A DNA stretch of 64,000 nt, from assembly GCF_048544455.1 (NCBI RefSeq), contig NC_133526.1, positions 11,610,001-11,674,000 on the forward strand, given 5' to 3'. Shown here in pieces: positions 46,838 through 57,429 of this stretch (position 1 is the first letter of the stretch; each line of letters begins with the position of its first letter). Source of the DNA: Silene latifolia. Lineage: Eukaryota; Streptophyta; Magnoliopsida; Caryophyllales; Caryophyllaceae. The position numbers and the translations under genes are program-made. The notes below the pieces were generated by a model. It was not told where the DNA came from. It searched no databases and worked only from the letters and a program-made list of their open reading frames with translations.

Positions 46838-46908
46838 TCATCTATGTAGGACTCGAACCTACACCTTGCGCAATAGCACAATGCTCTACCTTTTGAGCTA
46901 ATAGATGA
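46838..46908 (-). other. tRNA-like cloverleaf C (in E2)
   Basis: The minus strand has an 8-bp outer stem (TCATCTAT/ATAGATGA), D stem GCTC/GAGC with loop AAAAGGTA, a GTGC-containing anticodon-like hairpin with a short loop, and T arm GTAGG-TTCGAGT-CCTAC with a canonical TTCGA loop. Its body is similar to copies A and B while its acceptor stem is different. It directly follows the tandem array. Confidence 0.7.
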
Positions 46909-47042
46909 TATAGTACAAATAGTAAATTATGCATCAACAAATAACAAACACATGATATATAAACCTAATAGATGACACCCTAGATCTCGACAACCCCCCA
47001 GGATCCGCTCATCTCCAATAGGCTAATTCGGGTACAAAAAAT

Positions 47043-47213
47043 TCAAATTAGTAACAAGTTTGTCACTTTGTACGCATATTGAGTCTTGAATGACTAAACA
47101 TATCTAACCTAACCTGGTAAAATGTTTCAAATTAGTAACAAGTTTGTCACTTTGTAAGCATATTGAGTCTTTGAATGTCTAAACATATCTAACATAACCT
47201 GGTAAAATGTAGT
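47043..47213. repeat. Tandem duplication in E2
   Basis: Two consecutive copies of about 85 bp share AAATTAGTAACAAGTTTGTC, GCATATTGAGTC, ACATATCTAAC and ACCTGGTAAAATGT. They differ at only a few positions. Confidence 0.8.
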
Positions 47214-47641
47214 GCCTCCCGATCATGAATTGATGGGTTGAGAATACTTTCCAAGTTTCGATCCATTCTGCGAAAAGCCAAGTTATAACCTCAAATAGTA
47301 TTAATTGAGAAAACATGAATAATTGAAAACGACTATACCTGGTCGAAGATTGTAAATATGGTGCGTAATAACATCCAAATTAGTGTTGTGTTTTGCTTAG
47401 AAATTCTAAAAACTAGTTTGCGTCGAAGAAACATCCAAGAGCTATAACCCGAAGCTTATATTCACTGTCTTATAGAAGATGTCGGTGTGTTGCTCGGAAG
47501 ATCGGCTATACTCTGATAAGATTTTTCACAATTTGTCCATTACATAGGTCAAAGTCTCGTATCAAGACTACAAAGGGGTGAGATTCGACGGTATCTTAGT
47601 ATGAAGCGGTCTTATACAAGGCCTCCTGTTACTAAACTCAC

Positions 47642-47751
47642 CCGATCTTTGAATCCACAAATTGTCCATTGATAAGAAGCTTCGTATATTCAACTTTTAT
47701 CTTGGGCGGAGTGATAGGCTCCTCAACTGCAGTGCGGTCTTTGTATCTTGA
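47642..47751 (-). pseudogene. Captured exon of mitochondrial aldehyde dehydrogenase (ALDH2B-like)
   Basis: The minus strand translates to SRYKDRTAVEEPITPPKIK followed by VEYTKLLINGQFVDSKIG, then a splice donor GTGAGT at 47641-47636. This matches the N-terminal part of plant mitochondrial ALDH (VEEPITPP and LLINGxFVD are family hallmarks), ending at the first-intron position. The catalytic domain is absent. A preserved exon-donor junction shows capture from genomic DNA, not cDNA. Confidence 0.72.
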
Positions 47752-48454
47752 TACCGCCGCCGCTTGCTCTCAATTACGAGTCCTTCCTGTGCAACAAATA
47801 AAGAAGGTACTCTGATCCATTCTGCAGAAAGCTAGACTATAGCACGTAATCGACCACCAAGACACCACGGAAACAGAATGGTAAGGAATCATATTATGAT
47901 CACTACACAAGACACTTTTTAACACTTAACAGTACGGCCGAAAAGATTAATAGCCAGACCCTACACTTCTTGAAGACGAGCGAGAGTAACATAGGTATAT
48001 TGTATACATATGAAATACACATATATGAGCATTGAAAGACTGAATATAATATAACCAGAAGCTTATATTCACTTACTTTGACCTATGTAATGGACAAATT
48101 GTGCAAATTCCCTTTAAATTTGTGATTTAGAGTAATCAAATCACTAGCATACTTGATTTCCCCAAACCAAACAAAGTGAATATAGAAGATGTCGGGTATG
48201 TTGTTGGTCAATTTGCTACAATTGACATGGCAAGACTGACCCAAAAGTCAAAAACTATCTGACGCGTATATGAATGAGAACCATTTAACAGTTACTTGGC
48301 TTGAACTTTCGATACACAAGATTGACCAAGATCAAACCCGATTGACTAAAACCATAGTGTTGATGTGGAAATGACCCAATCCGAACTTAGAAGTTCCCAA
48401 AATGACTAGAACATGGAGTTGAATCTAGGAAATTGATTAGATAAATGAGTATAC

Positions 48455-48901
48455 CTAGCTCCCAGCCATGAATAGGATAACCCTTTTCAACCATGTAGCG
48501 AGTAAGAGATTCGGCATTGAAAGGATCCCAAACACCCGAAGGAGACCCATCAGGGTTGTAAACTCATCCAGTAAGAGCATTTAATCCAAATACAAAGAGT
48601 GTCTTGTAACCAAAGAATCGTTCGAGGTTGAAATGCTCCAAATTAGAAGGTTAAACATATATCGGAAATTTAGGGGACAAATAGGAATGCAACTGTTTTA
48701 ACTAAGAAAAAAATTTGCAAATTTTAAGTAGAAAGCTCATAATTATTCCTTATAGGACAAGCAGCACATACTAACCCCCTTGCTTCGCCACTAAATCGGA
48801 GTAATAAGTTTCAGGAGGATGAAGAAGAAATAAAGTACCCAATTTTCTTGAAGAAGGCATTAGTTTCATCTCATCTCTTCATTGGTAAACACCCTAGAGT
48901 A
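48455..48901 (-). pseudogene. Captured exons of a GH79 heparanase-like gene
   Basis: Two minus-strand exons in the right order. The upstream one (48901-48839) reads FTLGCLPMKR, stop, DETNAFFKKIG and is followed by a donor GTACTT. The downstream one (about 48615-48455) reads KTLFVFGLNALTG, stop, VYNPDGSPSGVWDP, FNAESLTRYMVEKGYPIHG and WELG before donor GTATAC. FGLNALTG and GWELGNE-type segments are hallmarks of plant heparanase-like beta-glucuronidases. The two stops replace the expected Trp (TGG to TGA) and Arg (CGA to TGA). The retained intron shows DNA-level capture. It is non-functional. Confidence 0.8.
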
Positions 48902-50739
48902 AAACCAAACATCAATGAAGGATTATTTATTAATTTGTTAAATGACTTTGTCTTGTAAAAAGCCACCCAGCCTAATCTTCAAAGGTGAAAAAGCTGCAGA
49001 ATTACCATCAAGAAGTAAGCAAGTTGGATGGCAAATTTTGTTTCAGGTTTACTAGTCTAGAATCCTTGCTTTATTTCAAAGTGTAAGTTAGTCACCTCGT
49101 ATCGCGTTGAACAGCACCGGCTTGCTTAGATAGTTAGATCCTAAAACCCAAAAGACATTGTAACAAACCCTTAGTCCCAAAATAATTTGGTGTCTTCTAA
49201 CATGCACAAGAAATAAACACTAGCTGATGAATTATGCACAGCAGACTGAACTGAGTATTGATTAGAAGATCTCAGAGCATTCTTCAGGAACAGAACTGTT
49301 ATACACAGGCATGTGAGCTATTAACTATCAAAGTCATGCTTACTAGAGCTGTGGAAGCATGCTTTACTACTGGTTCTTATTCCGTGTCATACATAAGAAT
49401 TCAAAAACCTTGCGCCATTACTTTGATGGCATCTTGGTTTTGATTGCAGTAAAGCATTGTCCGTTATTCTCAGTTTTGCAAGCCATGACACTTACTACAT
49501 GGAACTGTGTTATTCTCGACCTTATAATTAGCCAAGAGACATAGTTGAGCATCATCAATGAAATGAGATCCTCATACACTGAAAAGAGTTGGACAACATG
49601 AAGGTTGTGTTGCATTCAGTTGTGCTGAATGATCTCAGGTCCTTGTAAATGACATTGTTACTGGTAAAAACTACTCCGTAGTTATCAGTTTGGATGTATT
49701 GCGCGCTATCGGCATACAGCCATACAAGGATGTCAAGTCCATTCTCAGTATTTTACAGTTGTTAAAGCAACTATGATAGAGCCAACATAATTACAACAAG
49801 TTTCCCACTGAAGAACAATGTCAGATGTTGGACGCTCAAAAACTGGAGGTAAACAACTCAGCACAATTACAAAATTGGGATCCAAAATATTAGTGACTCT
49901 TAATTAATTAGTCCTATCACAAATCAGTATTGTCCAATTTTTCATCAACAGGAACTCTGATTAATTCAGCTAATTCACTACTTTGTGATTATTTTATCAC
50001 TGAAATGACTGTAAATCAAATAAAACCACAACAATTAACTATGAAACAACAGCATAGACTAATTTATACTAACAAACTTAGGTATTATTCAACATTTCGT
50101 AATGAGTGTTTCGTCACAAACCTATAGGTTACATGAAATCGATCATAACTAACACTGAAGAATAACAACGAAGCTTCAATTGCGAGCATAATGAAGCACA
50201 ATAGAAAAGCATAGAAATCAATTGAAATCGAGTGAAGGAAAGTACTAAAACAAAAGCGAAACAAAGTAATTAAACTAATAAAATAAGTTTATTAAAATTA
50301 CCTAATTCCGAGAAGAAATTAGGTTGATAATGGCGATCCAAGGTTGAGTGATAAAATGGCGATCGAAATGTAGACGAAGACGAGATGAAGATAGAGAAAG
50401 TGAAGAGCTTGGAGCCAGAGGAGTAAATGATTGAGTATTAGGTGTGTTTGTTAGATTGGGTGATGTACGGGACATGTGGAATTATCTGGTGCGTTATTAG
50501 TTTTTAGATCCGACGGTTTAGAATGAGTCCAGCCGCCTCACCCTAAGAAGGGTGCCTCACATGATTCAATCTATATATATATATATATATATATATAGAG
50601 ATTGGATTTGGTGATTTTGGTTCTTATGGTGAGTTGTGAGTTGGGGGAATCTCAGCCATTAGATTAAATTAGAGATGAGTGGCCAAGATCAAATCTTACA
50701 TGTCATATAAAACCATTGTCATTTACTTATTTTCTCTTT

Positions 50740-51560
50740 TTTGTAATGTTCCTTTTTTTTTTTACTTCAATTTTTTTTTTCTTTTTTTTACCTCGTGTTA
50801 TAATGCTTTTTTTTACCACTTTGATTTTTGTTTTCTCTTATGTTTTTTTTTAATTTACTCATTATGTTACCTTTTTTTCTTTTTCTTTTTGTACCGGATT
50901 TTTTTTTACTTGAAATTTTTTTTACTCTTATTTTTTTTTACCTCGTGTTATTATGCTATTATTGTGCTTTTTTTTACCTGGATTTTTTTTACGACTTTGA
51001 TTTTTTTCTCTTTTTTTTTTACCACATGTTATTATGCTGTTATTGTTATTCCGATGTTATTGTGATGTTATTCTGCTGTTACTTTGATTTTTTTAACGAT
51101 TTTGATGTTTTTTTTCTCTTTTTTTTTTACCATGTTATTGTGCTGTTATTGTTATTCCGCCGTTATTGTGATGTTATTCTGCTGTTACTGTGAATTTTTT
51201 TACGACTTTGATTTTTTTTTCTTTTTTTTTACCACGTGTTATTGTGCTGTTATTCTACTGTTATTCTGCTGTTATTGTGATGTTATTCCGGTATCACTTT
51301 GATTTTTTTTTACTACTTTAATTTTTTTTACTACTTTGATTTTTTACTCTTATTGTGCTGTTATTGTGATGTTATTCCGGTGCCACTTTATTTTTTTTAC
51401 GACTTTGATTTTTTTCCTTTTTTTTACCACGTGTTATTGTGCTGTTATTCTACTGTTATTTTGCTATTATTGTAATGCTATTCCGGTGTCACTTTGATTT
51501 TTTTACTACTTTGATTTTTTTTTACTACTTTGATTTTTTACTCTCACCCTCCTGTTATTC
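50740..51560 (+). repeat. T-rich degenerate tandem repeat in E3
   Basis: Phrases like TTTTTTTTACCACGTG, TTATTGTGCTGTTATTC, GATGTTATTCCGGT and TACTTTGATTTTTTTT recur at irregular spacing of about 120-130 bases. The Phe/Tyr-rich frames translated here (50679-51302) are products of this composition and are not genes. GTGTTATT is the complement of the AATAACAC phrase in E1. Confidence 0.75.
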
Positions 51561-51565
51561 TACTG

Positions 51566-51811
51566 TCATTTTGCTTCCGTGAACTCCATCTCGTCCATTT
51601 CTTCTACAGTGTACCAATGCAAGAAAGCCTTATGCCTGAACATTGCTGTAAACTGTTCGCTCACCCTCCTGAACATCTCCTGGATAGATGTCGAGTTCCC
51701 TACAAATGTGGAAGCCATCTTAAGACCTGTTGGCGGGATATCACACACACTTGATTTCACATTGTTGGGGATCCACTCAACAAAGTAGGATGAATACGGA
51801 TCAAACTCCAT
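51566..51811 (-). pseudogene. Captured beta-tubulin C-terminal exon fragment
   Basis: The minus-strand frame reads [20 protein letters not shown], then [40 protein letters not shown] and [12 protein letters not shown] before a stop. This is beta-tubulin from about residue 340 to 412 of the usual 445-450. The acidic tail, the GTPase domain and the start are missing. Changes at conserved sites (TGEGMDEMEF to [17 protein letters not shown] to MFRHKAF) show relaxed constraint, although the frame is open. The fragment is bounded on its 3' side by the T-rich repeat. Confidence 0.92.
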
Positions 51812-52646
51812 TAATTCATTAATTCAATCACTAATTCATTAATTCCATTGTTTTCCATCCGCACTATGAATTTAAGACTATTCAGGGTAAAATAGCAAAA
51901 TGCTTATCATTGCCCATTATCTCCTCACACCTAGACATAGCAAACTTACCAAGCCAGAATGACCAAGATGCAAACTGAAAATCAGATATGGCCCAAATCC
52001 TGCAACATCTTTTTTCTCTAAATGCTTAGTAATAAAAACTGGAAACCCAGATATGACACCGTGTGACAACCCAGATATGACACCAAGTGACAACCCAGAT
52101 CCGACTAAAGCTTTGTTAGACCTGAAATTGATCCGACCCAATTGGAAATCACCTAAGTCGGAATCGAAACCAACCCACCATGGCTGCCACCGTCACTTCA
52201 TTAACCTCCAATAAAACAATCAACGCAACAGCCCAGATGCGAGCTCTAATATAAATACGGATTACAATTAGTATTAGAACTATTTTTGTGTTGATTTAGT
52301 GATTTTGCTTTGATTGTTTGATCCGATGCATCAAAAACAAATTTGACATAATTGGAATTTGTATTGATTTGATTCTATAATAATTAAACTACAATTCTTA
52401 TGGTTTAATCGCATGATTTTGGGGTTTGTTTTTGGATTTTTCTTGGTTTAGAGATAAGTCAGAGAGAAGTGGGTATTTGATTTTTTTTTTGTTAGTGACA
52501 GCGTTCTATTTATTATTATTAGGGAGATTTAATCTCAGCCTTCTATTTCCACTTATCCAATGGCTGGGATTTCCAAACTTACAACTCACCATAAGAAACA
52601 AACTCACGAGATCCCGCCTCTATATATATATATATATATATATATA

Positions 52647-54490
52647 CTTCAACACTTCCATTAAGACATTTGATTTATAATCTGTTTGTCGACTAAGATA
52701 TTTGATTTATAACCTGTTTGACAAAATACAAATTGAAAAGTGCACGGAAAACAAATAAAGTGTACGAAAGGGTGTAAGACAATTTAGTACAATTTACAAA
52801 ATTTGTCAATTAATATTCCAAGGGTTAGAATTTATAATGTAACATATCACCAATAATTAGAGATCCATACTACAGTTTTATATTGCGCATAGACCATAAT
52901 AATAATAATAATAATAAAATGAAACCCAACAAAAATGAAAACAATATTCAAGTCAAAAGAAAATTGTAAAGAAGTTTCATAACCATTATTTTCAGATTTC
53001 ATGCAATGTCATCCTCCTGCAATTTCAATATAAACACAAAATAATAACTAAATAAAATTATAACTATTAATTAATTCAAAACATAATAAGAATAAAAAAG
53101 TTAAATAATTCATTTGGTTATATATGCATACTTTGCCTCCCAACTTTTTGGATAAAAATGAAAAATAGGATTGTTGTAATATTTATATAAGGAATTTTTT
53201 GTATTTAATTATCTAATTAATTTATAGAATTTATTTGGGAGAAAAGGAAGGGTTTGTGAACTAAGGGGGAGATAAAAAAATTATGATAAAATAAATACAA
53301 AGTATATTAATTGTGAGGAAAAACAAAAGACCATTTATTAAATAAAAGAAATAAAAGTTAAATGAATAGGTATATTGATACCAAATTTATGAGATGAAAA
53401 TAAAAGGTTTGTATTAATTTGTTTTTCTTTTTTGTTTGCAACTAATATTTTTTATTTTGTTAGTATCTACAAGTATGTAGCACATGATATTTAGAGATAA
53501 CTTATAGTTAGATAATAAAATAATTAATATACAATATGCCTCCTGATCACCAAAGGTTAGAGAGTGAAAAATCCCCGTTTTTCAAAGTCCCATTTATATT
53601 TGAAAAGAATTCTTGACCCATTATTTGATATCCTACCTTCACGTACATATCACCTCTGAATTTTTCTGAACAAGAATTCATTTGAATTGTGGGTATGGGT
53701 TGGCGTGTATGAAGACTGAATATTTGTAAGGACGGCATATCGTATTGAATTCGAGTCAAGGCACGAAAGTACTTAAAAGTGATAAACAGGAGACTTTTGC
53801 TAGTAATTGTGGAAACACGAATAAGTGTCGTGTCACTTATCTTTAGAATAATAACTCTATAGAGTTGAATTGAGAAAAAGTGTTGGTTAGATCTTTATCT
53901 CTAAAATAACAACTTTATTATATTGTCATAATATATCGTCAAAGTATATTTATTGTTATGTATAAGACCATAATTTACTAAACTTTTGCCACGTTTTATT
54001 AGTATTTTGTCACGGATATTGCTACATTTGTTAGTCTTTTGCAACGATTATTGTTATTATTGTTTTTTTTTTCTTTTTTTTTTTATTATACTTCGTCCGT
54101 CTCGATCATTTTTCTAGCTTTTATTATTAGTATTTCAACTAAAAACAGTTGATCTATGTTGCTTAGCGCCTAACACAATCTTAATTCTGATATACTCGTT
54201 TCCTGGCTGCAGTAATGTCACGAAAGGGCTTTGGGACGAATGTTGTCATCAAAGATCTTCAGTATTTGTAAGGAAAACTTGTAGGACTGTTTGCAAAGTT
54301 GATTTCACCACATACTTATTATATACTTTATCCAAGCTTGAATGAAATGTTGCAGTTGAATGTAACTTTGTAAGATTTTGAATTAATAAATAGAAAGTTT
54401 GTCGGTTTTCGACTGTTTATGATAAGTGCATTTTTTATACATTTTAACCCCTTATATTAGCTTTATTTCACATGTCATTTAGCACTTATC
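52647..54490. other. AT-rich spacer
   Basis: About 1.8 kb with no gene that I recognise. It has simple repeats, including AAT at about 52897-52916. A 70-codon minus frame at 53547-53759 has no recognisable motif and is probably chance. Confidence 0.35.
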
Positions 54491-54493
54491 TTA

Positions 54494-57383
54494 GGGGGCG
54501 TTTGGTTTGAAGGGAAGGAATGGAATGGATTGGAATCTCATACCATTGTGGTATGGATTCTAAATCCCATACTTGGGTTATATTGTTTGGTTTAACTTTG
54601 AAATTGAATGAAATGTTAAACATTATGGAATGGAATTAGAATCTTGGGTTAAAGATTGGGTATGAGATTAGAAGGGGTTGGAATAGATTTAGAATCCATC
54701 TGGATTCTAACTCCATTCCAAAATAGCTCAAACAAACACTTGAATAGATTAAATCCACTCCATTCCATTCCAACTCCCCCAACCAAACACTGTAGACACC
54801 TCGTTTCTGCACCTCCCGCAAACCACCCGGTGATGATTGGGCCGCATGTTTGGTACGCGGAACGATTTGTGACAGTTCGTAAGTTTATCGTCAAGTGATT
54901 GCTCAAACATTAATGTCTACCTCTTAGTTGTCATCTACGCGCCGATATGGTCGTTTTGGCAGTAATTAGAGTACATTTGGAGTCCGGGTCAAAAACCGTC
55001 TTCATTTTCTAAAACCGTCAAATCCCGAGTCAAAGCAATGTGCTTGTCTACCTAAGGTTAGGATGTCATAAAATGTTGAGATTATATCTCATTTTGAGTC
55101 TCATGTCACTTCATTAGGCTAAACTAAAAGTTTACATTACAAAATGTGCATTTCATTTAGTTAAATTGACAACCCGACCTTTAGGCCCGTTTTACGAGGT
55201 GATAACAAGTTTTTTGGGTCAGGCCTATTTCACAGAAAGTTCTAGATCTTTCTTTTAGCTTTCCAACGCCACCGAAATCACCTAAATCCGAGTCTTGTAG
55301 AGAAAGTTATGCCTAAAATACGAGAGGCTGTCAAACGCGTTTTCTACGCGCAGAGGAACCTACCCGGGAAAGGACGCAGCAGGTGCTGCGCCTCTTCCAA
55401 GGGACGCAGTGCCTGCTGCGCCTTTTCCCAGGGTTTTCTTTTTGTCCAAGTTTCCGTGTTTTAACCTAAGTCGTTTGTTTCCGGATCTTTCCTTCCGTAT
55501 CCAACTCTTACCATAATTCCGCCGCGTGATTAGTATAAATAGGAGCCTTCGTTCCTCATATTTCTCACGCGAGTGTCCGCCCTTCTCTTCTCCCTTTGCA
55601 TTCTAGACTTTGTTCTTACTAATTGGCGCCTACGTTCTTGGACTTTCGACCACGTAAGCTCGGATCTTTCCGGGTACCAGCCTCTCCGTTGCATGACCGA
55701 CCAATTTGACCAACTACACTTAATCAACTTAATTTAATCAATCGTTTTCCTCTTAAGAGGGCACTTTCCTTGCATTCGCGTCGAGCATCACTAATCGATA
55801 TCTTAGTTCTTCTCGTTTCGTCAACATGTAAGTCTGAGGGTGTAAATCTCTCTTTTATTTATTGTACTTTTATTTATTGTATCAATTGTAAGATTTATGT
55901 CGAAAATACCTCATTAAAACCGATTTCTAAAACCGTCTTTAAAACCTCTTTTTACGGATTTTCAGAAAACTAACAGTCGAGAAAAGACGCAAAGAATCGC
56001 TGCGCGCCTCTTCGAAGGAGCGCGATTCTGCCGCGCCTCTTAAATGAGGGCCGCCAGCCTTCGCTTCTTTTCTTCTTCTTCGTCCTCTGTAAATTTCGTC
56101 TTGCTTTTGTTTATTTTGTTTGCTTGATTAATTCTTCATTCACATGATAGTTTAATAATCATATGTATATAATCCATCATTCATCCACATGTTTAAATCG
56201 TCATAAATCCGACTTAAATCCCAAGTAATTCATATTTGCGGGTTTTCGTCATTCAATTCAAACCCGGGTTGTAGAGGTTCGATTCATTCATATTGAATCT
56301 CTGGAATTCGTCATTGGTACATTCTAACCCGTTGTTCATCATATATTCGTCATATATCATCATGTTTAGACTAGTTAAAATTAATTTCAATAGAGGACTC
56401 ATTAATGTCTTTCACCAATTAATCGTTCATTCATGTAAATTAATCCGTTTGCATCCGTCTCACCCATGTTTTACTGTTTTTACGACCCATTCATATGTTA
56501 AATAACCTGTTAATCACTTCCATCCGAGTCAAATAATCTAATCAATCCTTAAAATTAACAATTAACATTAACGATTTGCAGTCCAGAACTCACCCTTGGA
56601 ATGACAGAAAGAATCGCTCGCGCGCTCTTCCAAAGGGCGCGATCTCTTTGCTTCCAGATGATTTACGTCTCAAACTCCGTTGTTGCCTTGACCTAGTTTA
56701 ATTAGCCTACGTATTAATTAACTATTAACCGTATTATCGCCTTCTGTTTTGTTCGTTATTTATTCTTTTATTTCTTTTTCTCAAATTATCCGTTTTAAAG
56801 GTATTTTCGACATAAATTGCCTATCCCAATGTAATTAATGTAATTTCCATTATTGTAATTCATAATTATTGTATTTCTTTTATTGCTTGAATGCTTTCAC
56901 ATGTAATTGAGCATTAAATTCCTACTTCGACCCCAATTGTATGCTAATTATGTGTCAACCGACTTAGTCTAATTCTCACATGTTAGGATTAATCTATGGA
57001 TGTTGCATTGCATGCATATAGCCGACGATATATCGAGTATAGACAACTTCCCTAATCATTAGTAGAGGCCGCTATCGAGGCGGGCGGGATTAGGTGTTCG
57101 ATCAAAAGAGCTTCCTAATACGTACCCTCACCCCTTACTCCAGATCTCCGTGAGCACCCGTGTTCATTGGCATCCACGAGAGTCATTCTAGACATAGAAT
57201 GCTAAGGGCAACGATTGCTTAGTGTTCATGTCACTACTTTGTGTCTTGACATGGCATGAGGTATTCGAACGGTTCCAATTTCCCATAAAAATTGGTGGCG
57301 ACTCCTTACAAAATGCAGACGCTTGTTTTTCGACCTTCTCACCAAGCGCCCCCGTGGGCGGCCCGCTGTCCACAAACACCCCA
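54494..57383. mobile_element. Harbinger/Tourist-type MITE interrupted by a solo LTR
   Basis: The left end GGGGGCGTTTGGTTTG follows TTA (54491-54493). The right end, split by the LTR insertion, reads CCAACCAAACAC then CCCA followed by TTA (57384-57386). Its reverse complement TGGGGTGTTTGGTTGG mirrors the left end. Without the LTR and its duplicated 5 bases the MITE is about 300 bp. The interior has more inverted GGAATGGAATGG / CCATTCCATTCC phrases. Confidence 0.75.
54791..57374 (+). mobile_element. Solo LTR (2584 bp) nested in the MITE right end
   Basis: It begins TGTAGACACC and ends GCTGTCCACA, inverted TG/CA ends, flanked by AACAC at 54786-54790 and 57375-57379. A TATA box in GTATAAATAGGAGCC lies near 55532. 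GC-rich phrases such as GGACGCAGCAGGTGCTGCGCC occur at 55370-55430, with AAGAATCGC-type repeats near 55990 and 56610. Near the right end ATTGGTGGCGACTCC resembles a Tat/Ogre-type primer-binding site, but it is inside the LTR by these boundaries. No internal coding is present, so it arose by LTR-LTR recombination. The gypsy-type lineage is inferred. Confidence 0.82.
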
Positions 57384-57429
57384 TTAGTATTTTATGAACT
57401 AATATGTGTATTCTAGTATCTTTGCTTGT

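Larger units (their letters stand above)
45452..50571. mobile_element. TIR element E2 between (TA)n tracts, carrying captured gene exons (proposed)
   Basis: The left end reads GGCCGGATCCGGTGAGGCAC then GGCGAGGCGGCC, with part duplicated (CCTCATTATGGCGAGG occurs twice). The inverted right end reads GTGAGGCACCCTTCTTAGGG then TGAGGCGGCTGGACTCA. TA tracts (45409-45451, 50572-50597) bound it. The interior, from left, has poly(T) debris, an eight-copy tandem array, a tRNA-like cloverleaf, a tandem duplication, an aldehyde dehydrogenase exon and two heparanase-like exons, all fragments on the minus strand. Such host-exon content is the Pack-type transposon pattern. No transposase is seen. Confidence 0.6.
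50598..52620. mobile_element. TIR element E3 between (TA)n tracts, carrying a beta-tubulin exon fragment
   Basis: The left end (GAGATTGGATTTGGTGA, then TTCTTATGGTGAGTTGTGAG and CTCAGCCATTAGATTA) and the inverted right end (GAGGCGGGATCTCGTGAG, TTTCTTATGGTGAGTTGTAAG, CCCAGCCATTGGATAAG) form a TIR of about 70 bp. TA tracts lie at 50572-50597 and 52621-52646. The interior is a T-rich repeat block and a tubulin fragment. At 2.0 kb it is the shortest and best defined of the three neighbours. Confidence 0.75.

Noticed and set aside
42141..46908. Functional tRNA genes
   Set aside because: The cloverleaf stems are good, but anticodon loops are 4-5 nt, or 7 nt without T33, so decoding tRNAs are unlikely. 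Kept as tRNA-like.
48455..48901. A functional heparanase-like gene
   Set aside because: Only two exons are present, both with a stop in a conserved position, inside a transposon.
50679..51302. Phe/Tyr/Leu-rich frames that look like membrane proteins
   Set aside because: They come from T-rich tandem repeats that read open in several frames.
57286..57300. Primer-binding site GGTGGCGACTCC marking the start of a full Tat/Ogre element
   Set aside because: The TG/CA ends and AACAC duplication place the LTR border at 57374, downstream of this motif, and no internal coding follows. A solo LTR explains it better.
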